DNA of 64,000 bases from positions 2,046,001-2,110,000 of the forward strand of contig NZ_CP100128.1 of NCBI RefSeq assembly GCF_024207115.1. The letters run 5' to 3'. Made by a program: the position numbers and the translations under genes. A model generated the notes under the pieces. The model worked only from the letters and a program-made list of their open reading frames with translations. It was not told where the DNA came from and did not search any database. Source of the DNA: Chromobacterium sp. IIBBL 290-4 (GTDB lineage: Bacteria; Pseudomonadota; Gammaproteobacteria; Burkholderiales; Chromobacteriaceae). Position 1 is the first letter of the stretch. Each line of letters starts with the position of its first letter. Below are positions 55,641 through 64,000 of this stretch, one piece after another.

Positions 55641-56177
55641 ATGGCAGAACTCATTACCGTCGCAAGGCCCTACGCCGAAGCGGTATACAGCCTCGCCACG
55701 GAACAGGGCAAGCTCGACCAGTGGTCGGATGCGCTGTCGTGGCTGGCTGCCATGGTGAATAACCCGGATCTGGCGCAAGTAGTCACCAATCCGAAACATA
55801 CCGCACAAGAGGTTGAGGCGCTGATGCTGGATGTGCTCGGCTCGCGCGGCAACGATGACGTGAAACGCTTCATCGCCGCGCTGATCGAGAACGCCCGTTT
55901 GACGCTGCTGCCAGAAATCGCCGCGCAGTTTGAACTGCTGAAGGCGCAATCGGAAGACATCGTGGACGCCCAGGTGGAGTCCGCTTTTGTTTTGTCCGGT
56001 GACCAGAAAGCCGAATTGACCACCATGCTTTCCAAGAAGTACGGCAAGACCGTGCGTCTTGATGTGCGTGAGAACGCCGATCTGATCGGTGGCGTTCGCG
56101 TGTCGGTCGGCGACGACGTCATCGATGCTTCCGTGCGCGGCAAACTGCAAGCTATGGCAGCAAGCCTCAAGAATTAG
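55641..56177 (+). CDS. atpH: ATP synthase F1 subunit delta
   Basis: 178 residues with [21 protein letters not shown] start and [19 protein letters not shown] end typical of delta/OSCP. Links the peripheral stalk to F1. Seven bases after atpF. Confidence 0.96.
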   Translation: MAELITVARPYAEAVYSLATEQGKLDQWSDALSWLAAMVNNPDLAQVVTNPKHTAQEVEALMLDVLGSRGNDDVKRFIAALIENARLTLLPEIAAQFELLKAQSEDIVDAQVESAFVLSGDQKAELTTMLSKKYGKTVRLDVRENADLIGGVRVSVGDDVIDASVRGKLQAMAASLKN

Positions 56178-56185
56178 GAGAGATC

Positions 56186-57730
56186 ATGCAGTTGAACCCC
56201 TCTGAAATCAGCGATCTGATCAAGGCCAAGATCCAGAATCTGGCTGAAGGCGCTGAAGTTCGCACCAAGGGCACGGTTATCTCCGTGACCGACGGTATCG
56301 TCCGCATCCACGGCCTGGCCGATGTGATGCAGGGCGAAATGCTCGAATTCCCGGGCAACACCTTTGGCCTCGCCATGAACCTGGAGCGCGACTCTGTCGG
56401 CGCCGTGGTTCTGGGCGAGTACGAGCACATCTCCGAAGGCGACGAAGTCAAGTGCACCGGTCGCATTCTGGAAGTGCCGGTTGGTCCGGAGCTGATTGGC
56501 CGCGTGGTCAACGCCCTGGGTCAGCCCATCGACGGCAAAGGTCCGATCAACGCCACGAAATCGTCCCCGATCGAAAAGATCGCCCCGGGCGTGATCGCGC
56601 GTCAATCGGTATCGCAGCCGATGCAAACCGGCCTGAAGTCGATCGACTCCATGGTTCCGGTTGGCCGCGGCCAGCGTGAGCTGATCATTGGCGACCGTCA
56701 GACCGGCAAGACCGCCGTGGCTCTGGACGCCATCATCAACCAGAAGGGCAATGGCGTCATCTGCATCTACGTAGCCGTAGGTCAGAAGGCTTCCTCCATC
56801 GCCAACGTGGTTCGCAAGCTGGAAGAGCATGGCGCGATGGGTCACACCATCATCGTGGCCGCTACCGCTTCCGAAGCCGCCGCCCTGCAGTTCATCGCCC
56901 CGTACTCCGGCTGCGCGATGGGCGAATACTTCCGCGACATCGGCGAAGACGCGCTGATCGTATACGACGACTTGTCCAAGCAAGCTGTCGCCTACCGTCA
57001 GATCTCGCTGCTGCTGCGCCGTCCGCCGGGCCGCGAAGCCTACCCGGGCGACGTGTTCTATCTGCACTCCCGTCTGCTGGAGCGCGCTGCGCGCATCAAC
57101 GAAGACGAAGTGGAAAAGCTGACTGGCGGCGCCGTTAAGGGCAAGACCGGTTCGCTGACCGCGCTGCCGATCATCGAAACCCAGGCCGGCGACGTATCCG
57201 CGTTCGTTCCGACCAACGTGATTTCGATTACCGACGGCCAGATCTTCCTGGAAACCGACCTGTTCAACGCGGGTATCCGTCCGGCCATCAACGCCGGTAT
57301 CTCGGTATCGCGCGTGGGCGGCGCCGCTCAGACCAAGGTGATCAAGAAGCTCGGCGGCGGTATCCGTCTGGCGCTGGCTCAGTATCGCGAGCTGGCTGCG
57401 TTCGCGCAGTTCGCCTCCGACCTGGACGAAGCCACCCGCAAGCAGCTGTCCCACGGTGAAGTGGTGACCGAACTGATGAAGCAAAAGCAGTTCTCCACCC
57501 TGTCGACCGCGGAAATGGCGCTGACCCTGTGGGCGGTGAACAAGGGCAGCTACGAAGACGTTCCGGTGAAGAAGGCTCTGGCTTTCGAAGCCGAGTTCCT
57601 GGCCAACGTGCGTGCCAACCACGCCGAAGTGCTGCAGGCCGTGAACGCCTCCGGTGATCTGTCTGCCGACAACGAGAAGGTACTGGCCAAGGCGATGGAA
57701 TCGTTCAAGGCTGGCTACAGCTTCAACTGA
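56186..57730 (+). CDS. atpA: ATP synthase F1 subunit alpha
   Basis: 514 residues, normal length. Non-catalytic nucleotide site Walker [14 protein letters not shown], and the alpha signature [17 protein letters not shown] with the arginine finger Arg. Regulatory and structural partner of beta. Confidence 0.98.
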   Translation: MQLNPSEISDLIKAKIQNLAEGAEVRTKGTVISVTDGIVRIHGLADVMQGEMLEFPGNTFGLAMNLERDSVGAVVLGEYEHISEGDEVKCTGRILEVPVGPELIGRVVNALGQPIDGKGPINATKSSPIEKIAPGVIARQSVSQPMQTGLKSIDSMVPVGRGQRELIIGDRQTGKTAVALDAIINQKGNGVICIYVAVGQKASSIANVVRKLEEHGAMGHTIIVAATASEAAALQFIAPYSGCAMGEYFRDIGEDALIVYDDLSKQAVAYRQISLLLRRPPGREAYPGDVFYLHSRLLERAARINEDEVEKLTGGAVKGKTGSLTALPIIETQAGDVSAFVPTNVISITDGQIFLETDLFNAGIRPAINAGISVSRVGGAAQTKVIKKLGGGIRLALAQYRELAAFAQFASDLDEATRKQLSHGEVVTELMKQKQFSTLSTAEMALTLWAVNKGSYEDVPVKKALAFEAEFLANVRANHAEVLQAVNASGDLSADNEKVLAKAMESFKAGYSFN

Positions 57731-57770
57731 GCCTTAGACGATAAGTCGTTGCTAAAGAAAGGTTCAGGAT

Positions 57771-58637
57771 ATGGCAGTCGGTAAAGAGATTCTCACCAAG
57801 ATCCGCAGCGTGCAAAACACGCAGAAGATCACCCGCGCTATGCAGATGGTGTCGACCTCGAAGATGCGCAAAACGCAAGAGCGTATGCGCGCTGCCCGTC
57901 CTTACGCCGAGAAGGTGCGCACGGTTATGGCGCACCTCGCTCAGGCGAACGCGGAACTTGGTCACCCCTTGCTTGCCCGTCGCGAGACGATCAAGCGCGC
58001 CGGCATCATCCTGGTTTCCTCCGACAAGGGCCTGTGCGGCGGCTTGAACGTGAACTCGTTCAAGCGCTTCTTCGCCAAGGTCAAGGAACTGCAGGATCAG
58101 AACGTCGAGATCGACGTTTGCTGCCTGGGCCAAAAAGGCCTGGGAGCTGCCCAGCGCGCTCGTTTGAACGTGGTGGCAAGCGCGGTTCATCTCGGCGATA
58201 CGCCGAAGATGGAAAAACTGATTGGCCCGCTTACGGTTCTGTTCAAGCAGTACGCCGAAGGCGAACTGGATGCGGTCTACATCGTGTACTCCAGCTTCGT
58301 GAACACCATGAAGCAGGAGCCGGCGCTGGAACAGCTGCTTCCGCTGACACCGCACCATATGGTGGTGGAGCATTCGCACTCGTGGGATTACCTGTACGAG
58401 CCGGATGCGACGACGCTGATGGAATTCCTGGTGCGCCGTTATCTGGAATCGGTGGTGTATCAGGCTCTGGCCGAAAACATGGCCTCCGAGCAGGCTGCGC
58501 GTATGGTGGCGATGAAAGCCGCCACCGACAACGCCGGCAACACCATCAAGCAGCTGCGCCTGGTGTACAACAAGGCGCGTCAAGCGGCGATTACGACCGA
58601 GCTGTCGGAAATCGTGGCAGGCGCCGCCGCGGTGTAG
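57771..58637 (+). CDS. atpG: ATP synthase F1 subunit gamma
   Basis: 288-residue central-stalk rotor. N- and C-terminal helices ([20 protein letters not shown] and [19 protein letters not shown]) form the coiled coil, and [11 protein letters not shown] is the family core. Confidence 0.97.
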   Translation: MAVGKEILTKIRSVQNTQKITRAMQMVSTSKMRKTQERMRAARPYAEKVRTVMAHLAQANAELGHPLLARRETIKRAGIILVSSDKGLCGGLNVNSFKRFFAKVKELQDQNVEIDVCCLGQKGLGAAQRARLNVVASAVHLGDTPKMEKLIGPLTVLFKQYAEGELDAVYIVYSSFVNTMKQEPALEQLLPLTPHHMVVEHSHSWDYLYEPDATTLMEFLVRRYLESVVYQALAENMASEQAARMVAMKAATDNAGNTIKQLRLVYNKARQAAITTELSEIVAGAAAV

Positions 58638-58668
58638 CCCACTTGCGGAACATAAAGTTTATTTTTAG

Positions 58669-60075
<1,407 letters not shown>

Positions 60076-60086
60076 GGAGAGGGCGC

Positions 60087-60509
60087 ATGTCCAAGATGCG
60101 TGTGGAAGTGGTTAGCACCGAACAACTCATCTTCTCTGGCGAGGCGGAATTCGTCGTCGCGCCGGCTACCGAAGGCGAGATCGGCGTCTACCCGCAACAC
60201 GTGCCGCTCCTGACCCGTATCAAGCCCGGCGTGCTTCGTCTGAAGGTGCCGGGCGCCAAGGAAGAAGTACTGGTGGCGGTGTCCGGCGGCATGATGGAAG
60301 TGCAGCCGAGCCTGATCACCGTGCTCGCCGATACGGCGATCCGCGGCGAGGATCTCGATGAGGCCCGCGCCAATGAGGCGAAACGCGCTGCCGAGGATGC
60401 CCTCAAGCACGCGACCGACGACATGAGCACGGCCAAAGCCCACGCCGCACTGGCGGTGGCGATTGCCGAACTCAAGACGCTGGACTACCTCAAGAAGCGC
60501 GCTCACTGA
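60087..60509 (+). CDS. atpC: ATP synthase F1 subunit epsilon
   Basis: 140 residues: N-terminal beta-sandwich (MRVEVVSTEQLIFSGEAEFVV, GEIGVYPQHVPLLT) and C-terminal helical hairpin that inhibits ATPase activity. Last gene of the atp operon, followed by a terminator. Confidence 0.97.
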   Translation: MSKMRVEVVSTEQLIFSGEAEFVVAPATEGEIGVYPQHVPLLTRIKPGVLRLKVPGAKEEVLVAVSGGMMEVQPSLITVLADTAIRGEDLDEARANEAKRAAEDALKHATDDMSTAKAHAALAVAIAELKTLDYLKKRAH

Positions 60510-60537
60510 TTACGTGGGATGCAATCGTGTATAGTGC

Positions 60538-60566
60538 AAGGCTGCCACATCTGTGGCAGCCTTTTT
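60538..60566 (+). terminator. Terminator after atpC
   Basis: AGGCTGCCACA-TC-TGTGGCAGCCT followed by TTTTC. Lies 29 bases after the atpC stop. Confidence 0.92.
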
Positions 60567-60593
60567 CATTTTCGGCTCAACTGAAGAAATATC

Positions 60594-61958
60594 ATGGATA
60601 GTCTGAATATCGTCATCCTTGCCGCCGGCAAGGGCAAGCGCATGTATTCCAGCATGCCCAAGGTACTGCATCCCATCGGCGGCGCGCCGATGCTGGCGCG
60701 AGTCATTCGCACGGCCCGCAATTTGAACCCCGCCCGTCTGGTGGTGGTATACGGCCATGGCGGAGAACAAGTACGCGCGCGCATAACAGACAGCGACATC
60801 ATCTGGGCCGAACAAACCGAACAACTGGGCACCGGCCACGCTTTGAAAATGGCCTTGCCTCATCTGCCGCAAGACGGCAAAACCCTGGTGCTGTACGGCG
60901 ATGTGCCGCTCACCAAGACCGCCACGCTCCAGCGGCTGATCGACGCCGCCGGTCAGGGCATGGCCGTGTTGACCGACGTGCTGGCCGACGCCAGCGGCTA
61001 CGGCCGCATGGTGCGTGGCGCAGACGGTAAGCTGAAAGCCATCGTAGAGCACAAGGATTGCACGCCGGAGCAACTGGCTATCCGCGAAATCAACACCGGC
61101 ATGATGGCGCTGCCTAACGCGCAATTGGCGGCGTGGCTCAACGCGCTGAAAAACGGCAATGCCCAAGGCGAATACTATCTGACCGACGTGCTGGAACTGG
61201 CGGTGAAAGACGGCGTGGCGGTGGAAAGCGCCAGCGTCGATGCCAGCTGGGAAGCTGCCGGCGTCAATAACAAGCTGCAGCTGGCCGAGCTGGAGCGCAT
61301 TCTGCAAGCCAACCAGGCGCGCGCTTTGCTGGAGGCCGGCGTCACGCTGGCCGACCCGGCGCGCATCGACATCCGCGGCGAGCTGAAGCACGGCATGGAC
61401 GTCAGCATCGACGTCGGCTGCGTATTCGAAGGCGTGGTGGAGCTGGGCGACAATGTGGAAATCGGCGCCAACTGCGTGCTGAAAAACGTCAAAGTAGCCG
61501 CCGGCACTGTCATCGCGCCGTTCTCGCACTTGGAGGATGCGGTGGTGGGCGAAGCCTGCAAGATCGGCCCCTTCGCCCGCCTGCGTCCCGGCGCGGAATT
61601 GGCCAGCCATGTGCACATCGGCAACTTTGTCGAGGTGAAGAAGAGCAAAATCGGCGACGGCTCCAAGGTCAACCATCTGACCTATATCGGCGACGCCGAG
61701 ATCGGCCGCAAGGTCAATGTCGGTGCCGGTTCCGTCACCTGCAACTACGACGGCGTCAACAAGTTCAAAACTGTTATCGGCGACGACGTATTTGTTGGCT
61801 CAGGCACTTTGATGGTGGCGCCGGTGACGCTTGAAAACGGTTCGACCATCGCCGCGGGCTCGGTGATCAACAAAACCGCTCCGGCCGGTGCGTTGACCGT
61901 GGCGCGCGCTCGGCAAGTTACGGTGCCGGGCTGGAAGCGGCCGGAGAAAAAATCCTGA
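60594..61958 (+). CDS. glmU: Bifunctional UDP-GlcNAc pyrophosphorylase / GlcN-1-P acetyltransferase GlmU
   Basis: 454 residues. N-terminal uridyltransferase with [18 protein letters not shown] and YGDVPL; C-terminal left-handed beta helix with [34 protein letters not shown] and catalytic His. Makes UDP-GlcNAc for peptidoglycan and LPS; glmS, which makes the precursor, lies 1.5 kb downstream. Confidence 0.98.
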   Translation: MDSLNIVILAAGKGKRMYSSMPKVLHPIGGAPMLARVIRTARNLNPARLVVVYGHGGEQVRARITDSDIIWAEQTEQLGTGHALKMALPHLPQDGKTLVLYGDVPLTKTATLQRLIDAAGQGMAVLTDVLADASGYGRMVRGADGKLKAIVEHKDCTPEQLAIREINTGMMALPNAQLAAWLNALKNGNAQGEYYLTDVLELAVKDGVAVESASVDASWEAAGVNNKLQLAELERILQANQARALLEAGVTLADPARIDIRGELKHGMDVSIDVGCVFEGVVELGDNVEIGANCVLKNVKVAAGTVIAPFSHLEDAVVGEACKIGPFARLRPGAELASHVHIGNFVEVKKSKIGDGSKVNHLTYIGDAEIGRKVNVGAGSVTCNYDGVNKFKTVIGDDVFVGSGTLMVAPVTLENGSTIAAGSVINKTAPAGALTVARARQVTVPGWKRPEKKS

Positions 61959-62002
61959 TGAGCAATGGCGGCTGATGCCGTCGACCTGTCTTTGATGCGC
62001 GG

Positions 62003-62042
62003 CGCCCTGTTTTCTTCCAAAGAGAACAGGGCGTTGTTCTTT
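62003..62042. terminator. Terminator between glmU and a convergent gene
   Basis: 14-bp stem CGCCCTGTTTTCTT / AAGAGAACAGGGCG (one wobble), CCA loop, then TTGTTCTTT. It ends 12 bases before the stop of the convergent minus-strand gene. Confidence 0.75.
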
Positions 62043-62053
62043 GGCGGATTCGT

Positions 62054-62473
62054 TTACTCAAGCTTGGGGTTTTCGATGGAAGAAATAAGCGCTTCCCATT
62101 TTGGCAGGCGGTATTTGCGACGACCATAAGCGTAATAAAGCGCCATGGTCAGGCCAAAAAGCGAGCCGGTGAAAAGCATGGAGAGCAAGCGGACCAGACC
62201 ACTTGGCTGCGGCCAGGAAAAGAAATGGTCAAAAAGCCACATCCAGGCCGCCCAGGCGGGGCCGAAGAATCCGCTTAATAAGAGTGTCGCCTGCCAAAAC
62301 GGCAGGAAATGCGGCGGAGGGCAATTCAGCCCCAAGCGCCATAACAGTTTGAATAGCGGCGGCGCATAGTTGGCTTTGCCAATCCCGGTCCGTGCCAGGA
62401 TTTGCAGGGCTTGCTCTCGTTGGGAGAAGGCGGGCGATCCGAACAGGCTTGGCATGGCGGCATTTTCTTTCAT
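62054..62473 (-). CDS. Small membrane protein, possibly DUF6404-like
   Basis: 139 residues from the ATG at 62473; ATGs at 62476 and 62455 are alternatives and none has a strong ribosome site. After a soluble N-terminus, NYAPPLFKLLWRLGLNCPPPHFLPFW precedes two helices (about 55-75 and 89-112) and a basic tail. The PPL..LLW.LG...PPPHF pattern is like DUF6404 proteins as I recall them. Function unknown. Confidence 0.6.
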   Translation of the reverse strand: MKENAAMPSLFGSPAFSQREQALQILARTGIGKANYAPPLFKLLWRLGLNCPPPHFLPFWQATLLLSGFFGPAWAAWMWLFDHFFSWPQPSGLVRLLSMLFTGSLFGLTMALYYAYGRRKYRLPKWEALISSIENPKLE

Positions 62474-62606
62474 CATGGAGCAGGCAACGATTATGCTGAT
62501 TTTGCAATGACAAATGCATTTTGCCAAGAGGTTTGTGGTCTAAGCGGCGAAGCTGGGGTTTGAAGCCATCTTGCCTTTCATTTTGCGGCGCGTTATCATT
62601 CAAAAA

Positions 62607-62641
62607 CTTTCGAAACGAAACTTAAGATGACGAAACGAAAC
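62607..62641. promoter_or_regulatory. DeoR-family operator-like repeats over the regulator start
   Basis: CTTTCGAAACGAAAC (62607-62621) and a second CGAAACGAAAC (62631-62641) are 20 bases apart; the second copy covers codons 2-5. DeoR/GlpR/AgaR-type repressors often bind CGAAA/TTTCG-rich repeats, so autoregulation, and control of glmS by read-through, is likely. A related CGAAGCGAAAG lies inside the gene at 62853. Confidence 0.55.
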
Positions 62642-63418
62642 ACTCAGCAGCGCCGCCATGCCATCGCGGCGTTGGTGCAGGAAAAAGGCGAAATCAGCGT
62701 GGAAGCGCTGACCCAGCGTTTCGCCACATCTGAAGTCACCATTCGCAAAGACCTGGCGTTGCTGGAAACCGGCGGCCTGTTGTTGCGCCGCTATGGCGGC
62801 GCGGTGTCGCTGCCAAGCGAGATGATGGCGGAGCCGGATGCGGATAAAGTTTCGAAGCGAAAGCAATCCATCGCCCGCGCGGCGGCGGAAAGGTTGCGCG
62901 ATCACAACCGCGTGATCGTGGACAGCGGCACCACCACCAGCGCGATGATCCCGCTCTTGGGCAGCAAGCGCGGCCTGGTGGTGATGACTAATTCTCTCAG
63001 CGTGGCCGGTCAGCTGCGCGAACTGGAAAACGAACCCACGCTGCTGATGACCGGCGGCACCTGGGATCCGCATTCCGAGTCGTTCCAAGGCCAGATCGCC
63101 GAGCAGGCGCTGCGCTCCTACGATTTTGACCAACTGTTCATCGGCGCGGACGGCATAGACCTGGAGCGCGGCACCACCACTTTCAACGAGCTGGTCGGCC
63201 TTTCCCGCGTGATGGCGGATGTGGCGCGCGAGGTGATCGTGATGGTGGAGTCGGAAAAAATAGGCCGCCGCATCCCTAATCTGGAGTTGCCCTGGGGCAA
63301 GATCCACACCCTGGTGACCGACGACGGCCTGGCGCAAGACGCCAGAGACAAGATTCAAGCGAAGGGCGTCACGCTGATTTGCGCGCCCACTCATCAAGAA
63401 CACTCTAGGAGAAAGTAA
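62627..63418 (+). CDS. DeoR-family transcriptional regulator upstream of glmS
   Basis: 263 residues. N-terminal HTH ([41 protein letters not shown]) and a C-terminal sugar-phosphate sensor domain of the DeoRC type ([22 protein letters not shown]). Such regulators respond to phosphorylated sugars. Its stop overlaps the glmS start (TAATG), so it probably senses an amino-sugar phosphate and controls glmS; that is inferred from context. Confidence 0.9.
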   Translation: MTKRNTQQRRHAIAALVQEKGEISVEALTQRFATSEVTIRKDLALLETGGLLLRRYGGAVSLPSEMMAEPDADKVSKRKQSIARAAAERLRDHNRVIVDSGTTTSAMIPLLGSKRGLVVMTNSLSVAGQLRELENEPTLLMTGGTWDPHSESFQGQIAEQALRSYDFDQLFIGADGIDLERGTTTFNELVGLSRVMADVAREVIVMVESEKIGRRIPNLELPWGKIHTLVTDDGLAQDARDKIQAKGVTLICAPTHQEHSRRK

Positions 63419-64000
63419 TGTGCGGCATTGTCGGCGCCATCGCGCAGCGTAATATCGTTCCGATTCTGGTGGATGGCCTGAAGCGGCTGGAATACCGCGG
63501 CTATGATTCCGCCGGCGTGGCCGTGCTGGCCGGCGACGAAATCCGCCGCGTGCGCCGCGTTGGCCGCGTGGCCGAAATGGAAGGCGCCGCGGCAGAGGAA
63601 GGATTGCAAGGCCAGCTCGGCATTGGCCATACCCGCTGGGCCACTCACGGCGGTGTGACCGAATACAACGCCCACCCGCACATCTCCTTCGGCAAGATCG
63701 CCGTGGTGCACAACGGCATCATCGAAAACCACGAAGAACAGCGCCAGCGTCTGAAGGACCTGGGCTACGCCTTCGAGTCGCAAACCGACACCGAAGTGAT
63801 CGCCCACCTAGTGCATCACTACTATCAGGCCGGCAGCAGCTTGTTCGACGCGGTGAAGAAAGCCACCCGCGAGCTGACCGGCGCCTATGCCATCGGCGTG
63901 ATCGCTGTAGACCGCCCGGATGAACTGGTGTGCGCGCGCATGGGCTGCCCGCTGCTGGTGGGCCTGGGCGAAGGCGAAAACTTCATCGCCTCCGACGTCT
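63418..64000 (+). CDS. glmS: Glutamine-fructose-6-phosphate aminotransferase GlmS, N-terminal part (3' end outside window)
   Basis: First 194 residues of the enzyme that makes glucosamine-6-phosphate from fructose-6-phosphate and glutamine. The N-terminal Cys nucleophile ([12 protein letters not shown]) and the Ntn-amidotransferase blocks [23 protein letters not shown] and NGIIENHE are present. It is cut by the window end in the glutaminase domain. No glmS ribozyme-like leader is present; the gene is coupled to the DeoR regulator instead. Confidence 0.97.
   Translation, partial: MCGIVGAIAQRNIVPILVDGLKRLEYRGYDSAGVAVLAGDEIRRVRRVGRVAEMEGAAAEEGLQGQLGIGHTRWATHGGVTEYNAHPHISFGKIAVVHNGIIENHEEQRQRLKDLGYAFESQTDTEVIAHLVHHYYQAGSSLFDAVKKATRELTGAYAIGVIAVDRPDELVCARMGCPLLVGLGEGENFIASDV

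Overview
The window is high-GC, densely packed chromosome from a betaproteobacterium. Gene content and order (ctaD-ctaG-DUF2970-ctaE, an interspersed his cluster running into tatABC, mnmG-rsmG-parAB-atpIBEFHAGDC-glmU, then a DeoR regulator and glmS) fit the Neisseriales, most likely Chromobacterium or a close relative. That placement is inference from remembered gene order; no search was run.

Layout. 1-6016: assembly and structural genes of an aa3-type cytochrome c oxidase (ctaD end, ctaG, ctaE, SURF1, heme A and heme O synthases, an Sco protein, a second small CxxxC membrane protein). 6062-6826: a PilZ/YcgR-type c-di-GMP protein. 6870-15610: histidine biosynthesis hisG-D-C-B-H-A-F-I-E, with a periplasmic binding protein, a VOC protein and a DUF3617 protein inserted. 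15628-17840: HIT protein, tatABC and a DUF2069 protein, closed by a strong terminator. 18044-27602: a chemoreceptor, then a minus-strand block (tatD, an outer-membrane-like protein, NUDIX hydrolase, a two-subunit ABC exporter, bestrophin, and two envelope proteins behind a Fur-box-like sequence). 28240-29410: a short MgtE-type Mg2+ transporter preceded by a long leader with a 17-codon acidic/proline-rich peptide that looks like an analogue of enterobacterial MgtL. 29478-31816: a solitary nuoA, a zinc-motif protein of phage type, and an alpha/beta hydrolase followed by DnaA-box-like sites.

31955-39582 is the accessory region: the remnant of a P4-like satellite prophage next to tRNA-Leu(CAA). 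It has a P4-type integrase, AlpA, a coiled-coil protein, a P2-family (GpN) major capsid protein and an Ogr/Delta zinc finger. Two identical-looking IS903-group IS5 elements (1036 bp each) have damaged it. One truncates ogr and has no target duplication, so the left part of the element, including its far att site, seems deleted. The other, with a perfect 9-bp duplication, splits an AT-rich gene for a ~510-residue coiled-coil membrane protein. That gene sits between int and alpA, the place where P4-like satellites carry anti-phage cargo, and is the best candidate here for an undescribed system. Its upstream non-coding region carries several repeat arrays.

39730-48292: rsmI diverging from lpoA-yraN-gmhA/diaA-dolP, an ArsR-rhodanese regulator diverging from a DUF2938 gene over a 17-bp-arm perfect palindrome, an EAL phosphodiesterase, a Tim44-domain protein, trmO and a small membrane protein. 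48359-64000: an OlsB-like acyltransferase, mnmG-rsmG-parAB, the complete F1Fo ATP synthase operon with a good sigma70 promoter, glmU, a small membrane protein, and a DeoR-family regulator overlapping the start of glmS, which runs off the window.
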